A stretch of 64,000 nucleotides of DNA from JAKRSE01 sp943369295 (GTDB lineage: Bacteria; Armatimonadota; Fimbriimonadia; Fimbriimonadales; Fimbriimonadaceae). The stretch lies in contig CALRMU020000004.1 in NCBI GenBank assembly GCA_943369295.1, positions 209,399 to 273,398 on the forward strand, written 5' to 3'. The translations under genes and the position numbers were made by a program. Position 1 is the stretch's first letter, and each line of letters begins with the position of its first letter. The notes beneath the pieces are model-generated. The model did not search any database. It was not told the DNA's origin and worked only from the letters and a program-made list of their open reading frames with translations. Of the stretch, positions 42,985 through 52,286 are shown piece after piece.

Positions 42985-43239
42985 ATGCCGACCTACGTTT
43001 ATGAATGCTCAAGCTGCGAGAAAGTCTTTGAGGCGGAGCAGAGGATCAGCGAGTCGCCCTTGACCAGCTGCAGCTGCGGATCTGAAGGCACTGTGAAGAG
43101 AATCATTCAGCCTATCGCCGTCATGTTCAACGGCTCGGGATTCCACATCAATGACTATTCCAAGAAGTCAGCTCCGGAATCCTGCAGCACTCCTTCCAGC
43201 TGCTGCGGCGGCGGATGCGCGGCACCATCGGAGAACTGA
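42985..43239 (+). CDS. FmdB-family zinc ribbon protein with Cys-rich tail
   Basis: 84 aa. MPTYVYECSSCEKVFEAEQRISESPLTSCSCG is the FmdB/regulatory zinc ribbon, with CxxC and CxC. The C-terminus CSTPSSCCGGGC is a Cys cluster that may bind extra metal. Divergent from TerC, with about 90 nt between, and followed by a strong terminator. Confidence 0.87.
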   Translation: MPTYVYECSSCEKVFEAEQRISESPLTSCSCGSEGTVKRIIQPIAVMFNGSGFHINDYSKKSAPESCSTPSSCCGGGCAAPSEN

Positions 43240-43260
43240 GTTTCAGCATCCAATGAGTTT

Positions 43261-43287
43261 AGGGCACGGCAGCAGCCGTGCCCTTTT
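43261..43287 (+). terminator. Terminator after FmdB gene
   Basis: AGGGCACGGC, loop AGCA, GCCGTGCCCT, then TTT. Confidence 0.88.
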
Positions 43288-43344
43288 GACTTATCAGCCT
43301 CAGTTTCTGTAGAAAATCTGTAGCCGAACGCAAAGCGAACGTGC

Positions 43345-43350
43345 TAGCGT
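43345..43350 (+). promoter_or_regulatory. -10-like box TAGCGT, possible leaderless start
   Basis: TAGCGT ends 6 nt before ATG 43357 with no ribosome-binding site between. No clear -35. Confidence 0.3.
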
Positions 43351-43356
43351 AAGCGC

Positions 43357-44700
43357 ATGCTTGCCGCAACGCTAGCCCTGATCGCTCCTGTTCAAAAGAA
43401 GCCAGCACCAGCCCCTGTTTACAAGCCGGCATGGGTCCGCACTTTTTCTCAGGAATTCGATGGTCCGGCCGGCCACGCTCCTGACCCCAAAGTGTGGGGC
43501 AGGGATATTGGTGGAGGGGGCTTTGGCAACAATGAACGGCAGAGCTACACCGATGGCCCCAAGAACGCTTTTCTTGACGGCACAGGCAATCTTGTCATTG
43601 AAGCCCGTAAAGAGCCGACCACAGGTCCGGATGGCATCGCGCGGGACTACAGCTCCGCCCGTCTTCTGACGAAAGGCAAGTTCAGCCAGGCCTATGGAAA
43701 GTTTGAAGCCCGTCTCAAGCTGCCACGAGGTCAAGGAATCTGGCCAGCCTTCTGGATGATGGGAGATTCCCTTGACAAGGTTGGGTGGCCTGCTGCGGGC
43801 GAAATTGACATCATGGAGTTTTTGGGGCATGACACAAAAACTCTCTATGGCACTCTTCACGGACCGGGCTACTCTGGGGCCAACGGAATGCAGGCCAAGT
43901 ATGTTTCGCCGACCGAACTGGCTGGCAAATTTCACACTTACGCCGTCGAGTGGAGTCCTGATTTTATCAAGTGGACCATCGACGGAAAGGTGTATGGCAC
44001 CAAGACTCCAGAAGATGCCAAAGCGATGAGGTGGGCTTTTGATGGTCCCTTCTTTATGATTCTCAATGTTGCAGTCGGCGGGAATTGGGGCGGCTTTCCT
44101 GATGCAACGACAGAGTTTCCCCAAAGGATGACTATCGATTACGTCCGTGTTTACAGGGATAAGAATCTGAAGGTCAACCCAGCTGCCATTGCGGCTAGGG
44201 AAAAGAGGCGTGTTGCCAGGAGTCAAGAGTTCAAAGCTGGCCCCCCTGTGACTCTTCCAGGGACGATTCTCGCCGTAAACTTTCGACCTGGCGGCTACAA
44301 GGACAATGATGCTGGCAATACCGGTGGCAGCTACCGTCCCATGGAAGGGGTGGATATCGGCACTTCGGGCAGTCCGAAATCGAAGTACAGCGTTGGCTGG
44401 ACATCGGCCGGAGAGTGGATGGAGTACGAAGTTCGGGTGCCAGCTTCGGGGCGCTTTAGGTTTTCTGTCGATGCTGCCTGCGAAGGTTTAGGTGGAAAAG
44501 TTCAGCTTGCCATCAAGGGCAAGCCGATAACCCCTGCAGTTCAAATTCCTGATACCAAGGGTTGGTCCAACTGGCAGAAGGTGGATATGGGAGTGGTTAA
44601 TCTCTCGAAGGGCCGCCACATCATTCGCTTGAACATGGTTTCAGGTGGTCCGACCGGACCAGTTGGAAACATCATGCTCATTCAGGCTGATAAGGTCTGA
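43357..44700 (+). CDS. GH16-family glucanase with CBM6-like module
   Basis: 447 aa. A short hydrophobic start (MLAATLALIAPV) may be a signal. EFDGPAG is the family start. GEIDIMEFLGHD holds catalytic Glu149, Asp151 and Glu154 (E-[ILV]-D-x(1,2)-E). PRGQGIWPAFWMMGDS is the substrate platform. Residues about 295-445 are a beta-sandwich module (VNFRPGGYKDNDAG...GEWMEYEVRVPASGRF...SGGPTGPVGNIMLIQ), like CBM6, which binds beta-glucans. It would cut beta-1,3 or mixed-linkage glucans or related polymers outside the cell. Confidence 0.9.
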   Translation: MLAATLALIAPVQKKPAPAPVYKPAWVRTFSQEFDGPAGHAPDPKVWGRDIGGGGFGNNERQSYTDGPKNAFLDGTGNLVIEARKEPTTGPDGIARDYSSARLLTKGKFSQAYGKFEARLKLPRGQGIWPAFWMMGDSLDKVGWPAAGEIDIMEFLGHDTKTLYGTLHGPGYSGANGMQAKYVSPTELAGKFHTYAVEWSPDFIKWTIDGKVYGTKTPEDAKAMRWAFDGPFFMILNVAVGGNWGGFPDATTEFPQRMTIDYVRVYRDKNLKVNPAAIAAREKRRVARSQEFKAGPPVTLPGTILAVNFRPGGYKDNDAGNTGGSYRPMEGVDIGTSGSPKSKYSVGWTSAGEWMEYEVRVPASGRFRFSVDAACEGLGGKVQLAIKGKPITPAVQIPDTKGWSNWQKVDMGVVNLSKGRHIIRLNMVSGGPTGPVGNIMLIQADKV

Positions 44701-45528
44701 TTGATCTGCTGTGATTTGGTTTCGCCGGGGCGGCTCTAACGGGCCGTCCCCGGCCCCCCGGTCTCGCAGATTTCAGGGGTGCCTTGACCTTGTCTGAGGG
44801 ACGAGGTCTAGGTCGTGAATGAAGAGTTTCAATCTAGTCAATTCTCACCCGGCAGCAAGCTGATCGGGGCGGGGCAGACAGTGATTTGGCGGCACAAAGA
44901 AGAGAGCTTGTGCCAGTGGCACAGGCGCTTTGCCGCAGCTTGGTTTGCGACTACTCTGCGCTAGGGAGAGAATGATTGAGAATCTACATTCCTGGCTTAG
45001 CGCAGCTAAACCAGGCCACTCATTGCTTTCGGATAGAAGAAGAGTTTTGGGTGCCACGACCTTGTCAGAGGTACGAGGTCTAGGTCGTGAATGAAGAGGC
45101 CAGGATTGGTCATTTCCCGCCGGACTGAAGCTTGGTTGGGACGGGGCAGACAGTGATTTGGCGGCACAAAGAAGAGTGCCTGTGCCACTGGCATCGCCAG
45201 TGAAATTCCTGCTTTAGCATGTTTTCTAAGCTATAGAAGGCGACTGATCAGCAACTGAGAGATTGGCCGAGATAGTTTTTTTGCACTGGCGATGCCAGTG
45301 GCACAGGCGCTTTGCCGCCGCTTGGTTTGCGACTACTCTGTGTATGGGAGAGAATTGTTGAAAATCTACATTCCTGGCTTAGCGCAGCTAAACCAGGCCA
45401 CTCATTGCTTTCGGATAGAAGAAGAATTTCGGGTGCCACGACCTTGTCCGAGGGACGAGGACTAGGTCGTGAATCTGTGGATTGGAGCTGGTTAGCCCCA
45501 AATAGAAAGACACCCAGTCGGAGGCTGA
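44701..45528. repeat. Mosaic of intergenic repeat segments
   Basis: No gene; small open frames here are shadows of repeats. Palindromic units GGTGCC...GTCGTGAAT at 44778-44820, 45050-45092 and 45432-45474 (43 bp each). A 63-bp block is identical at 44981-45043 and 45363-45425. A 34-bp block GGGGCAGACAGTGATTTGGC... occurs at 44871-44904 and 45143-45176. A hairpin CACTGGC...GCCAGTG occurs at about 45197-45212 and reversed at 45283-45300. Confidence 0.85.
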
Positions 45529-45566
45529 AAGAAAAACCTGGGCTCCCTGTACCGAAGGAGCCCAGG
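45529..45566 (-). terminator. Terminator of the sugar ABC operon
   Basis: CCTGGGCTCC (45537-45546) and GGAGCCCAGG (45557-45566) form a 10-bp stem with a 10-nt loop. On the minus strand the stem is followed by TTTTTCTTTC. It lies about 35 nt after the permease stop codon. Confidence 0.88.
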
Positions 45567-45599
45567 TCACCCTGTGTTTATCCAAAGACAACAAACAAT

Positions 45600-46490
45600 T
45601 TATTTCAGACCAGTCATCACGATTCCCTTGACGAACCACCTCTGACCGACAAAGAAGAGGATGATGATGGGAATCATGACCAGGACTGAACCCGCCATGA
45701 CCAGATGCCACCTTTCTGCCTGATAGCCAGCGTAGGCGCGCAGGCCGACTTCAAGGGTTAGTTTGCTGGCATCGTTTAGGTAGATCAAGGGGCCCATAAA
45801 GTCCTTCCAGGCTCCGATGAAGCTGAAGAGTCCGACCGTTGCCAGGGCTGGCCCTGAGAGAGGCATGATCACCTTGCTGAAGATCGTCCAGTGATTGGCA
45901 CCATCGAGAATAGCGGCTTCATCAAGGTCTCTCGGAATCGAGAGGAAGAACTGCCTGAGCAGGAAGATGTTGAAGGCCCCGCCTCCCAGCCAAGCCGGAA
46001 CTGTCAAGGGCAGGAAGGTATCGACCCAGTAGATCTTAGCGAACATGACGTAGGTCGGAATCATCGTGACGATTCCTGGAAGCATCATGGTAGCGAGAAG
46101 AACAAGAAAGAGCCTGTTTTTGCCAGCAAACTCAAGACGGGAGAAGCCGTAAGCGACTACCGCCGAGCTGAACAGAACGCCAGCTGTGCTCACCACAGTG
46201 ATAACCGTTGTGTTCCTAAGGAACAGAGCAAAGTTGAGGTTGGCATTGCCGATGACCTCTTTGAAGTTATCGAAGGTCGGAGCTTTGGGCCATGACCAGA
46301 TATCGGTCGTTCCCAACTCAGCCTGAGTCTTCAAGGCCATGACGATCATGACGTAGAGGGGCAGAAGCATCAGCACGATGCCACCGAACAGGATGGCCAA
46401 GGTCACAGCTCTACCAAGATTGCTGGTGAACTGGCCTCTTTTTGCCGCCCTTGCGTAGATGGCGGCTTGGGTTTCTCTTGTGGGCTTCAT
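45600..46490 (-). CDS. Sugar ABC transporter permease (MalG/CUT1 type)
   Basis: 296 aa, six or so membrane helices. DLDEAAILDGANHWTIFSKVIMPLSGPALATV is the EAA loop that contacts the ATPase. The start is 3 nt downstream of the fused gene's stop, so the two are co-expressed as the heterodimeric channel. The ATPase is not encoded here: CUT1 systems often use a shared MsmK-like ATPase from elsewhere. Substrate is unknown, probably a di- or oligosaccharide. Confidence 0.92.
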   Translation of the reverse strand: MKPTRETQAAIYARAAKRGQFTSNLGRAVTLAILFGGIVLMLLPLYVMIVMALKTQAELGTTDIWSWPKAPTFDNFKEVIGNANLNFALFLRNTTVITVVSTAGVLFSSAVVAYGFSRLEFAGKNRLFLVLLATMMLPGIVTMIPTYVMFAKIYWVDTFLPLTVPAWLGGGAFNIFLLRQFFLSIPRDLDEAAILDGANHWTIFSKVIMPLSGPALATVGLFSFIGAWKDFMGPLIYLNDASKLTLEVGLRAYAGYQAERWHLVMAGSVLVMIPIIILFFVGQRWFVKGIVMTGLK

Positions 46491-46492
46491 GA

Positions 46493-48949
46493 CTACTTGT
46501 CTCCCTCGTAGTGGACGAATCTGTTCATGTAAAGCTGGACCAGCGTGAACACTAGAATGATAAAGAAGAGCACCCAGGCTAAGCTTGAGGCGTAGCCCAT
46601 GCGCAGCCCCACAAAGGCGTTGTTGTAAACATGAAGCATGTTAAACATCGTCGCATTGTTGGGTCCGCCTCCTGTCAGCAGCAGGGCTCCGGTGAAGGCC
46701 TGGAAGCTGCCGATAAAGCCTGTGATGAGACTGAAAAAGAGGGTCGGACTGATGAGGGGCAGGGTGACATTGACCAGCTTGCGCCAGGGGCCGGCACCAT
46801 CCAAAGTAGCTGCTTCGTAGTAGTGGCCAGGGACTCCTTGAAGGCCGGCGAGCATGATGACCATGCCTCCGCCGATTCCCCACAGTGACATGACGATAAG
46901 CGAAGCAAGTGCGGTCTTCTCGCTGGTCAGCCAGTTGACCTGACCTGGATCGGTGACCAGAGGAGCCACGAGCCTAGCCAAGGGAGATTCATCCCATCTG
47001 CCGTCAGGCCCGAAGATCATAGTGTCGAGCAGGCCATCCTTTGGTCTGAAAACCTGTCTCCAAATCATGGCCGCCGCGACAGCGCTTGAGATCGAAGGGA
47101 TGTAGTAGAAGGTTCGCCAGAGTGGCATTCCCCAGACTTTCGTGTTGAGCAGAAGAGCTAAGGCGAGTGAGCCTATCAGGCCAAGCGGAACCGAAACGAC
47201 CGTGTAGATGACCGTGACCTTAATGGATGGCCAGAAGGTCGGATCCATGTAGAAGGCTTCTTGGAAGTTGCCAAAGCCTCTCCATTTGGCCGGCACGACG
47301 ATGTCCCAGTCGGCGAAGCTCATCAGGAGGCTGAGAATCATTGGGCCGACCGTGAAAGCCAGCATGCCAATCAGCCAGGGCATGATGAAGGCGTAGCCTG
47401 CAAAATTCTCTTTTCGCTCTCTTAGAGTGCGCTTTCGTGCCCGTTTGAACTCTGGCCAGTAGATCCAGGAAAGAAGAACGCCCAGGAGGGCAATGCCGAT
47501 GACAATGCCGATTGTCCAGTTGAACTTGGGCAGACTCTCCTGCTTCAAAAGGTAGTCGAGTCGAGATTGAGCGATCTTGGCAAAGCGAGGAAGCTCCTTG
47601 TCTGCGGGGCTGATGCCATCGTAAACCAAGCTGTAAGGCTGGTTCATGATCGAGATAACGTCGGCCATGTAAGGCGCAGAGATGCCGAACTTGACGTAGG
47701 GGACTGAATCGTGGGTGATGATTCGGTTGGCCGGATATCTTTGATCAGCCGGAGTGTTTGGGCCGGGAATCCAGGGTTCCTGTTGGGCCAGCTTTGAGAT
47801 GGCAGGCTGAGCAAGGCCAGCTTTTGCCATGGCGGTCATGCCGGGCTCGCCACCCATCCACTGGGTCAGCAGCCAGGCTTCTTTTGGATGCTTGGTTTGG
47901 CTGACAACCGAGTAGCCAGAGCCGCCGGTGGGGAATCCTTTTCGGCCATCAGCGTAGGATGGCGCCATGACGATGTCCCACTCGAAGAAGCCGGGCGTGC
48001 CTGGCTTCAGGTCTCGTCTCATGTTGGGGACTTCCCAGATTCCTGAATGGAACATGGAGACCTTCTGCTTGGTGAACATGGCTCGAGCGTTGGTCTCAAG
48101 CGAAGAAGCGACTGCAACGCCGCTCGGCATGAGGTCCATCTCAAGGGCCAAATCAGCTGAGTACTGAATGACTCTGCGAACCTCAGGGTCGCCCATGGTG
48201 ATCCTCTTTGGAGCCTTATGGTCATCAACTGTGCTCAGCCCAAGGCTGTACAGCATCGTTTCTGTCCAGAGGCCCTGCCAGCCAGGAGCGTAGCCCCACC
48301 TTGTGGTTTTGCCTTTGTCATTCTTTTTGCGAAGCTGTTCTAGAACCCAAAGGAAGTCCTTTTCTTTAAGCTCTGGCCGGATTTTGAAATCCCATGACCA
48401 ATCGCCTGTCGGCTCAGGGAGACCAGCATCCTTGAAATGCTTCTTGTTGTAATAGATGACTGTGATGGGGGCGATGTCGCGGGGAAGCACATAGAGCTTT
48501 CCGTCGATAGAATGGGCATCGACGATCTCTTTATAGTAAGAATCAATGCTGAACCCGGGGATGTCATCGTAGAAATCGTTGAGGGGGAGCAGAACTCCTT
48601 TGGAAGAGAAGCGCTGGAACTGATCTGGCCCCATCATCGCGACATCGGGGGCGATATTGGCCGCATATTGGGCCAGCAGCTTGCTGAAGTAGGAATCATA
48701 GGAGACCGACTGAAGGTCTACCTTGATGTGTTTGTGAGCCTCTTCGAATCCTGCTACTGCTTCTCTTAAGGCAATCAGGGCTTCTTCGCCATCCCACACC
48801 ACCATGCGGAGGGTGATTGGATTTTTTGCTGATGGCGCCTCGGCTTTAGCGGGAGCGGGGCCCTGGGCAGCGGAGACGACAGCAAGGGCACAGAACAGTG
48901 CCCCGGCCAAGCCCTTAGCCGCACGCATCAATGCACGCAAGCAATTCAT
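46493..48949 (-). CDS. Fused sugar ABC solute-binding protein and permease
   Basis: 818 aa. Residues 1-28 are a signal peptide or anchor. About 45-465 are a family 1 solute-binding protein: ITLRMVVWDGEEALIALREAVAGFEEAHKHIKVDLQ, DGKLYVLPRDIAPITVIYYNKKHF and YPANRIITHDS are typical of maltose-binding-like proteins. About 475-500 is a transmembrane helix (FNWTIGIVIGIALLGVLLSWIYW). From about 525 a MalF-type permease follows, with the EAA motif YEAATLDGAGPWRKLVNVTLPLI. Binding protein and permease are normally separate. The single chain ties one receptor to each channel. Confidence 0.9.
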   Translation of the reverse strand: MNCLRALMRAAKGLAGALFCALAVVSAAQGPAPAKAEAPSAKNPITLRMVVWDGEEALIALREAVAGFEEAHKHIKVDLQSVSYDSYFSKLLAQYAANIAPDVAMMGPDQFQRFSSKGVLLPLNDFYDDIPGFSIDSYYKEIVDAHSIDGKLYVLPRDIAPITVIYYNKKHFKDAGLPEPTGDWSWDFKIRPELKEKDFLWVLEQLRKKNDKGKTTRWGYAPGWQGLWTETMLYSLGLSTVDDHKAPKRITMGDPEVRRVIQYSADLALEMDLMPSGVAVASSLETNARAMFTKQKVSMFHSGIWEVPNMRRDLKPGTPGFFEWDIVMAPSYADGRKGFPTGGSGYSVVSQTKHPKEAWLLTQWMGGEPGMTAMAKAGLAQPAISKLAQQEPWIPGPNTPADQRYPANRIITHDSVPYVKFGISAPYMADVISIMNQPYSLVYDGISPADKELPRFAKIAQSRLDYLLKQESLPKFNWTIGIVIGIALLGVLLSWIYWPEFKRARKRTLRERKENFAGYAFIMPWLIGMLAFTVGPMILSLLMSFADWDIVVPAKWRGFGNFQEAFYMDPTFWPSIKVTVIYTVVSVPLGLIGSLALALLLNTKVWGMPLWRTFYYIPSISSAVAAAMIWRQVFRPKDGLLDTMIFGPDGRWDESPLARLVAPLVTDPGQVNWLTSEKTALASLIVMSLWGIGGGMVIMLAGLQGVPGHYYEAATLDGAGPWRKLVNVTLPLISPTLFFSLITGFIGSFQAFTGALLLTGGGPNNATMFNMLHVYNNAFVGLRMGYASSLAWVLFFIILVFTLVQLYMNRFVHYEGDK

Positions 48950-49211
48950 TGGTCTTTACCTATTCTGGCTGACGAATCGCTCTGTATGCCGCCCTGCAGC
49001 TTTACATCGTCGTGCAGTTTTTCTTCCTGGGCATCGTGGGGACCTCTGCCCCCCTAAAATGGCCCTTTCCCGCCATAATGACTCGTTTGGAGATTACACA
49101 CAACCGGGTGCGCCCCAGGGTTGTTTAAGAACTCTGTTATTCAGTGCTTAAACAAGGGCGGCGGTTCCCATCCCGGTTGGAGGAACAAACCCAAAAAGGA
49201 AACATATAACC
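48950..49211. other. Divergent intergenic region before rpsB
   Basis: 262 nt. A CATAAT -10-like box at 49072-49077 may belong to an rpsB promoter. A polypyrimidine run and the hairpin-prone CCGGGTGCGCCCCAGGGTTG follow. Just before the start an AAGGAAA Shine-Dalgarno stands about 12 nt from the ATG at 49212. No S2-binding leader structure could be confirmed. Confidence 0.35.
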
Positions 49212-50102
49212 ATGCCTCAAATCAGCATGAAGGAACTGCTGGAGGCGGGCGTCCACTTCGGGCATCAAACCCGTCGATGGAACCCCAAGATGAAGAGATA
49301 CATCTATGGGGCCCGCAACGGCATCTACATTCTTGACCTGCATCAGACGATCAAGCTGTTCGAAGACGCCCTGAACTATGTTCAGAGGATCGTCCAGGAC
49401 GGTGGATCGGTGCTGTTCGTCGGAACGAAGAAGCAGGCTCAGGCCGCAGTGCGCGAAGCTGCCCTCAAGTCAGGTCAGTACTTTGTCACTGAAAGATGGC
49501 TGGGCGGAATGCTCACCAACTGGGACACGATTCAGAAGCGAATCTGGCGCCTTAATGACCTCGACCGAATGGAGGAAGAGGGCTACATGGAGCGCCTTCC
49601 TAAGAAGGAAGCCCTGAAGCGACGAGAAGAGCGAGCCAAGCTTGGCCGCTACTTTGAAGGAATTCGCACCATGAGTGCGATGCCCGCCTGTCTCTTCATT
49701 GTCGACCTGAACAAGGAATCCATCGCTGTCGCCGAAGCTCGACGACTGAAGATTCCCATCGTGGCCGTTGTTGACACCAACTGCGACCCCGACGACTGCG
49801 ACCACGTTATCCCTGGCAACGACGACGCTATTCGCGCCATCCGACTGGTTACCCAGAAGGTCAGCGAAGCGATCCTCGAAGTCAGACCGGTTGACTCAAT
49901 CATCGCCGAAGGCATTACCGCCGATGGTGAGGCTGCTGTCGAAGGTGAGGATGACGGAGGCGGAGTGGTCTTCGGAGAAGTCGAACTCGACTTCCTCCGC
50001 AGCATCGGCGAGCCGATCCCAGAGCAGATTGCTGCTCCTGTGGTCGAAGCTGCTCCCGAAGCTCCTGCCGTTGAAGAATCTGCCCCTACCGAGGAGAACT
50101 AA
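49212..50102 (+). CDS. rpsB: 30S ribosomal protein S2
   Basis: 296 aa against about 240 for E. coli. ISMKELLEAGVHFGHQTRRWNPKM is the S2 opening. The C-terminus has an acidic, Pro/Ala/Glu-rich extension of about 60 residues (QIAAPVVEAAPEAPAVEESA), common in this group. S2 assembles late into the 30S and helps bind S1. First gene of the classic rpsB-tsf-pyrH-frr order. The tsf start lies 3 nt past its stop. Confidence 0.97.
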   Translation: MPQISMKELLEAGVHFGHQTRRWNPKMKRYIYGARNGIYILDLHQTIKLFEDALNYVQRIVQDGGSVLFVGTKKQAQAAVREAALKSGQYFVTERWLGGMLTNWDTIQKRIWRLNDLDRMEEEGYMERLPKKEALKRREERAKLGRYFEGIRTMSAMPACLFIVDLNKESIAVAEARRLKIPIVAVVDTNCDPDDCDHVIPGNDDAIRAIRLVTQKVSEAILEVRPVDSIIAEGITADGEAAVEGEDDGGGVVFGEVELDFLRSIGEPIPEQIAAPVVEAAPEAPAVEESAPTEEN

Positions 50103-50105
50103 GAA

Positions 50106-50972
50106 ATGACCGTGACCGCTGCAGACGTTAAAAAGCTGCGAGAACTGACTGACGCTCCTATCATGGAGTGCAAGCAGGCTCTCGTAGAAGCCGAAGGCAA
50201 CGTTGAGCTGGCTGTCGAAATCCTTCGAAAGAAGGGCCAGGCTGCCGCCGCGAAGAGGGCTGGTAGAGATACCAGCGAAGGCTACGCCCGCGCCGCTGTT
50301 TCCGCCGATGGAAGCAAGGTTGCTGGAATCGTGGTCGAATGCGAAACTGACTTCGTTGCCAACAACGCGGATTTCCGCGCCATGGTCGAAGAACTGGCTG
50401 CTGGACTCGTCGCAAGCATCAGCCCCGCTGCAGGCGAGGTCGTGGTGCTTGATGGCAATTCTGAAGTGAATGGCAAGAGTCTCCAAACCTACATGGAAGA
50501 GGCTGTCGCCAAGATCCGAGAGAACATTCAGCTCCGAAAGGCTGTTGTGGCTGCTGCCCCAACTCCTGGAGGAATTGGAATCTACAACCACCATACGGGC
50601 AAGGCTGCTGCCTTCACCCTTTTGTCTGGCGATGCTTCCAATCTGGCTGAAACTGGCATGCAGGTCTCGATTCAGGCTGTCGCCTTCCCGGCTGCCTACC
50701 TGAACCGAGAAGACGTTCCGTCTGATGAAGTTGAGAAGCAGATTGCTATCGAAATTGAAAGAGCCGTGAACGAAGGCAAGAACCCAGAAGTCGCCCGCAA
50801 GGTGGCCGAAGGTCGAGTGCAGAAGGAGTACTACCAGAGCGCAGTTCTGTTGGAACAGCCCTTCTACATGGATGCCAAGAAGAAAACCGCTGACTACGTT
50901 GCCGAGCAGGCTAAGGCCGGCGGCGGATCAGCAGCAGTCGCTTCCGCCCAGCTTTTGAAGGTGGGAGGCTAA
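50106..50972 (+). CDS. tsf: Translation elongation factor Ts
   Basis: 288 aa. ADVKKLRELTDAPIMECKQALVEAEGN is the N-terminal UBA-like start that binds EF-Tu. TDFVANNADF is the conserved core motif in which EF-Ts displaces GDP. The rest is normal. It works as the nucleotide exchange factor for EF-Tu. Six nt separate its stop from the pyrH ATG. Confidence 0.97.
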   Translation: MTVTAADVKKLRELTDAPIMECKQALVEAEGNVELAVEILRKKGQAAAAKRAGRDTSEGYARAAVSADGSKVAGIVVECETDFVANNADFRAMVEELAAGLVASISPAAGEVVVLDGNSEVNGKSLQTYMEEAVAKIRENIQLRKAVVAAAPTPGGIGIYNHHTGKAAAFTLLSGDASNLAETGMQVSIQAVAFPAAYLNREDVPSDEVEKQIAIEIERAVNEGKNPEVARKVAEGRVQKEYYQSAVLLEQPFYMDAKKKTADYVAEQAKAGGGSAAVASAQLLKVGG

Positions 50973-50978
50973 GCGGCT

Positions 50979-51707
50979 ATGAGCGAACCGGTTTACAAGA
51001 GGGTCCTGCTTAAGATCAGCGGGGAAGCCCTTGCTGGTGGAACGGGATTCGGCTTGGATGCCGGTACGCTCAGCTATCTCGCAAAGGAAGTTGCCGCTCT
51101 TCACAGCCTCGGGGTCCAAGTGGCCATCGTGGTGGGGGGAGGCAACTTTCTTCGCGGTGAAACTCTTTCCAGCACCGCAAGCGTTGAACGCAGCGTGGCT
51201 GACCAGATGGGAATGATGGGGACCGTGATCAACGGTCTAGCCATTCAGAGCGCAGTGGAAAACGCAGGCGTCGCCTGCCGGGTCCAGAGCGCCATTTCTA
51301 TCAATGCCGTTTGTGAGCCATTTATCAAACGACGCGCGATTCGACACCTAGAAAAGGGAAGAGTCGTTGTCTTTGTGGCCGGAACAGGCAACCCCTATTT
51401 CACAACCGATTCTGCTGCTGCTCTTAGGGCTCTAGAAATTGACGCCAATTGTCTGCTTAAAGCGACAAAGGTTGACGGCGTTTACGATAAGGACCCCAAC
51501 AAGCACAACGATGCCGTGAAGTACGAGAAGGTTTCATTTGGTGAAGCCCTCTCTAAGCGGCTGAGAATCATGGATCAGGCGGCCTTTGCTCTCTGTCAAG
51601 AGAACGGTCTGCCCGTCATCGTAATGGATATGAACGACAATGGCGTGATGACCCGCGCTGTCATGGGCGAGCCAGTTGGCACTTTGGTCTACGCAGGAGA
51701 AGCATAG
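50979..51707 (+). CDS. pyrH: UMP kinase
   Basis: 242 aa. YKRVLLKISGEALAGG is the kinase start (KxSGEAL). VVGGGNFLRGE and VVFVAGTGNPYFTTDSAAALRALEI are the phosphate and nucleotide sites. ATKVDGVYDKDP is the conserved amino-acid-kinase end segment. It makes UDP from UMP with ATP and is typically GTP activated. Two nt before frr, same operon. Confidence 0.97.
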   Translation: MSEPVYKRVLLKISGEALAGGTGFGLDAGTLSYLAKEVAALHSLGVQVAIVVGGGNFLRGETLSSTASVERSVADQMGMMGTVINGLAIQSAVENAGVACRVQSAISINAVCEPFIKRRAIRHLEKGRVVVFVAGTGNPYFTTDSAAALRALEIDANCLLKATKVDGVYDKDPNKHNDAVKYEKVSFGEALSKRLRIMDQAAFALCQENGLPVIVMDMNDNGVMTRAVMGEPVGTLVYAGEA

Positions 51708-51709
51708 GC

Positions 51710-52270
51710 ATGAATGCACAGGAAGTTCTTAAAGACGCCGAACATCGAATGAAGCACGCTGTCGAAGTGACAGGTCATGACTTTCAGAAGATTCGCACCG
51801 GTCGAGCCAGTGCGGTGATGTTGGAAGGCATTACAGTTGACTACTACGGTGCCGAAACTCCGATCACTCAGTTGGGCAACATTACGGTTCCAGAACCTAG
51901 ACAGCTTTTGATCGAACCTTGGGAGAAGAACCTTTTGGGCTTGATTGAAAAGGCCATTCAGAAGAGTGACCTGGGAATCAACCCCGGCAATGACGGAGTA
52001 AAGATTCGCCTCGCTTTTCCCCAGATGTCTGAAGACAGAAGAAAGGAAATGGTCAAGCAGGTTCACACCCGCGCCGAAGAAGGCTGCGTAGCCGTTAGAA
52101 ACGTGCGGCGAGATGCTAACGATCACCTTAAGAAGCTTCAGAAGAACAAGGAAATTTCCGAAGACGATCTGAAGGGACTCGAAAAGAAAGTTCAGGATTT
52201 TACGGACAAGCACATTGCTGAGATCCACGAAATTCAGAAGAAGAAAGAACAAGAACTGATGGAGATCTAG
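51710..52270 (+). CDS. frr: Ribosome recycling factor
   Basis: 186 aa, the usual length. FQKIRTGRASAVMLEGITVDYYG and INPGNDGVKIRLAFPQMSEDRRKEMVK are the conserved RRF blocks. The coiled, Lys/Glu-rich C-terminus (ELMEI) is normal. With EF-G it splits post-termination ribosomes. It is followed by uppS after 16 nt. Confidence 0.97.
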   Translation: MNAQEVLKDAEHRMKHAVEVTGHDFQKIRTGRASAVMLEGITVDYYGAETPITQLGNITVPEPRQLLIEPWEKNLLGLIEKAIQKSDLGINPGNDGVKIRLAFPQMSEDRRKEMVKQVHTRAEEGCVAVRNVRRDANDHLKKLQKNKEISEDDLKGLEKKVQDFTDKHIAEIHEIQKKKEQELMEI

Positions 52271-52286
52271 GCTCCTAAACCATCGA

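Noticed and set aside
45006..45711. Small open frames in the repeat region at 45 kb
   Set aside because: They lie within the repeats and copies carry the same frame in either strand; no ribosome-binding site or protein-like conservation was seen.
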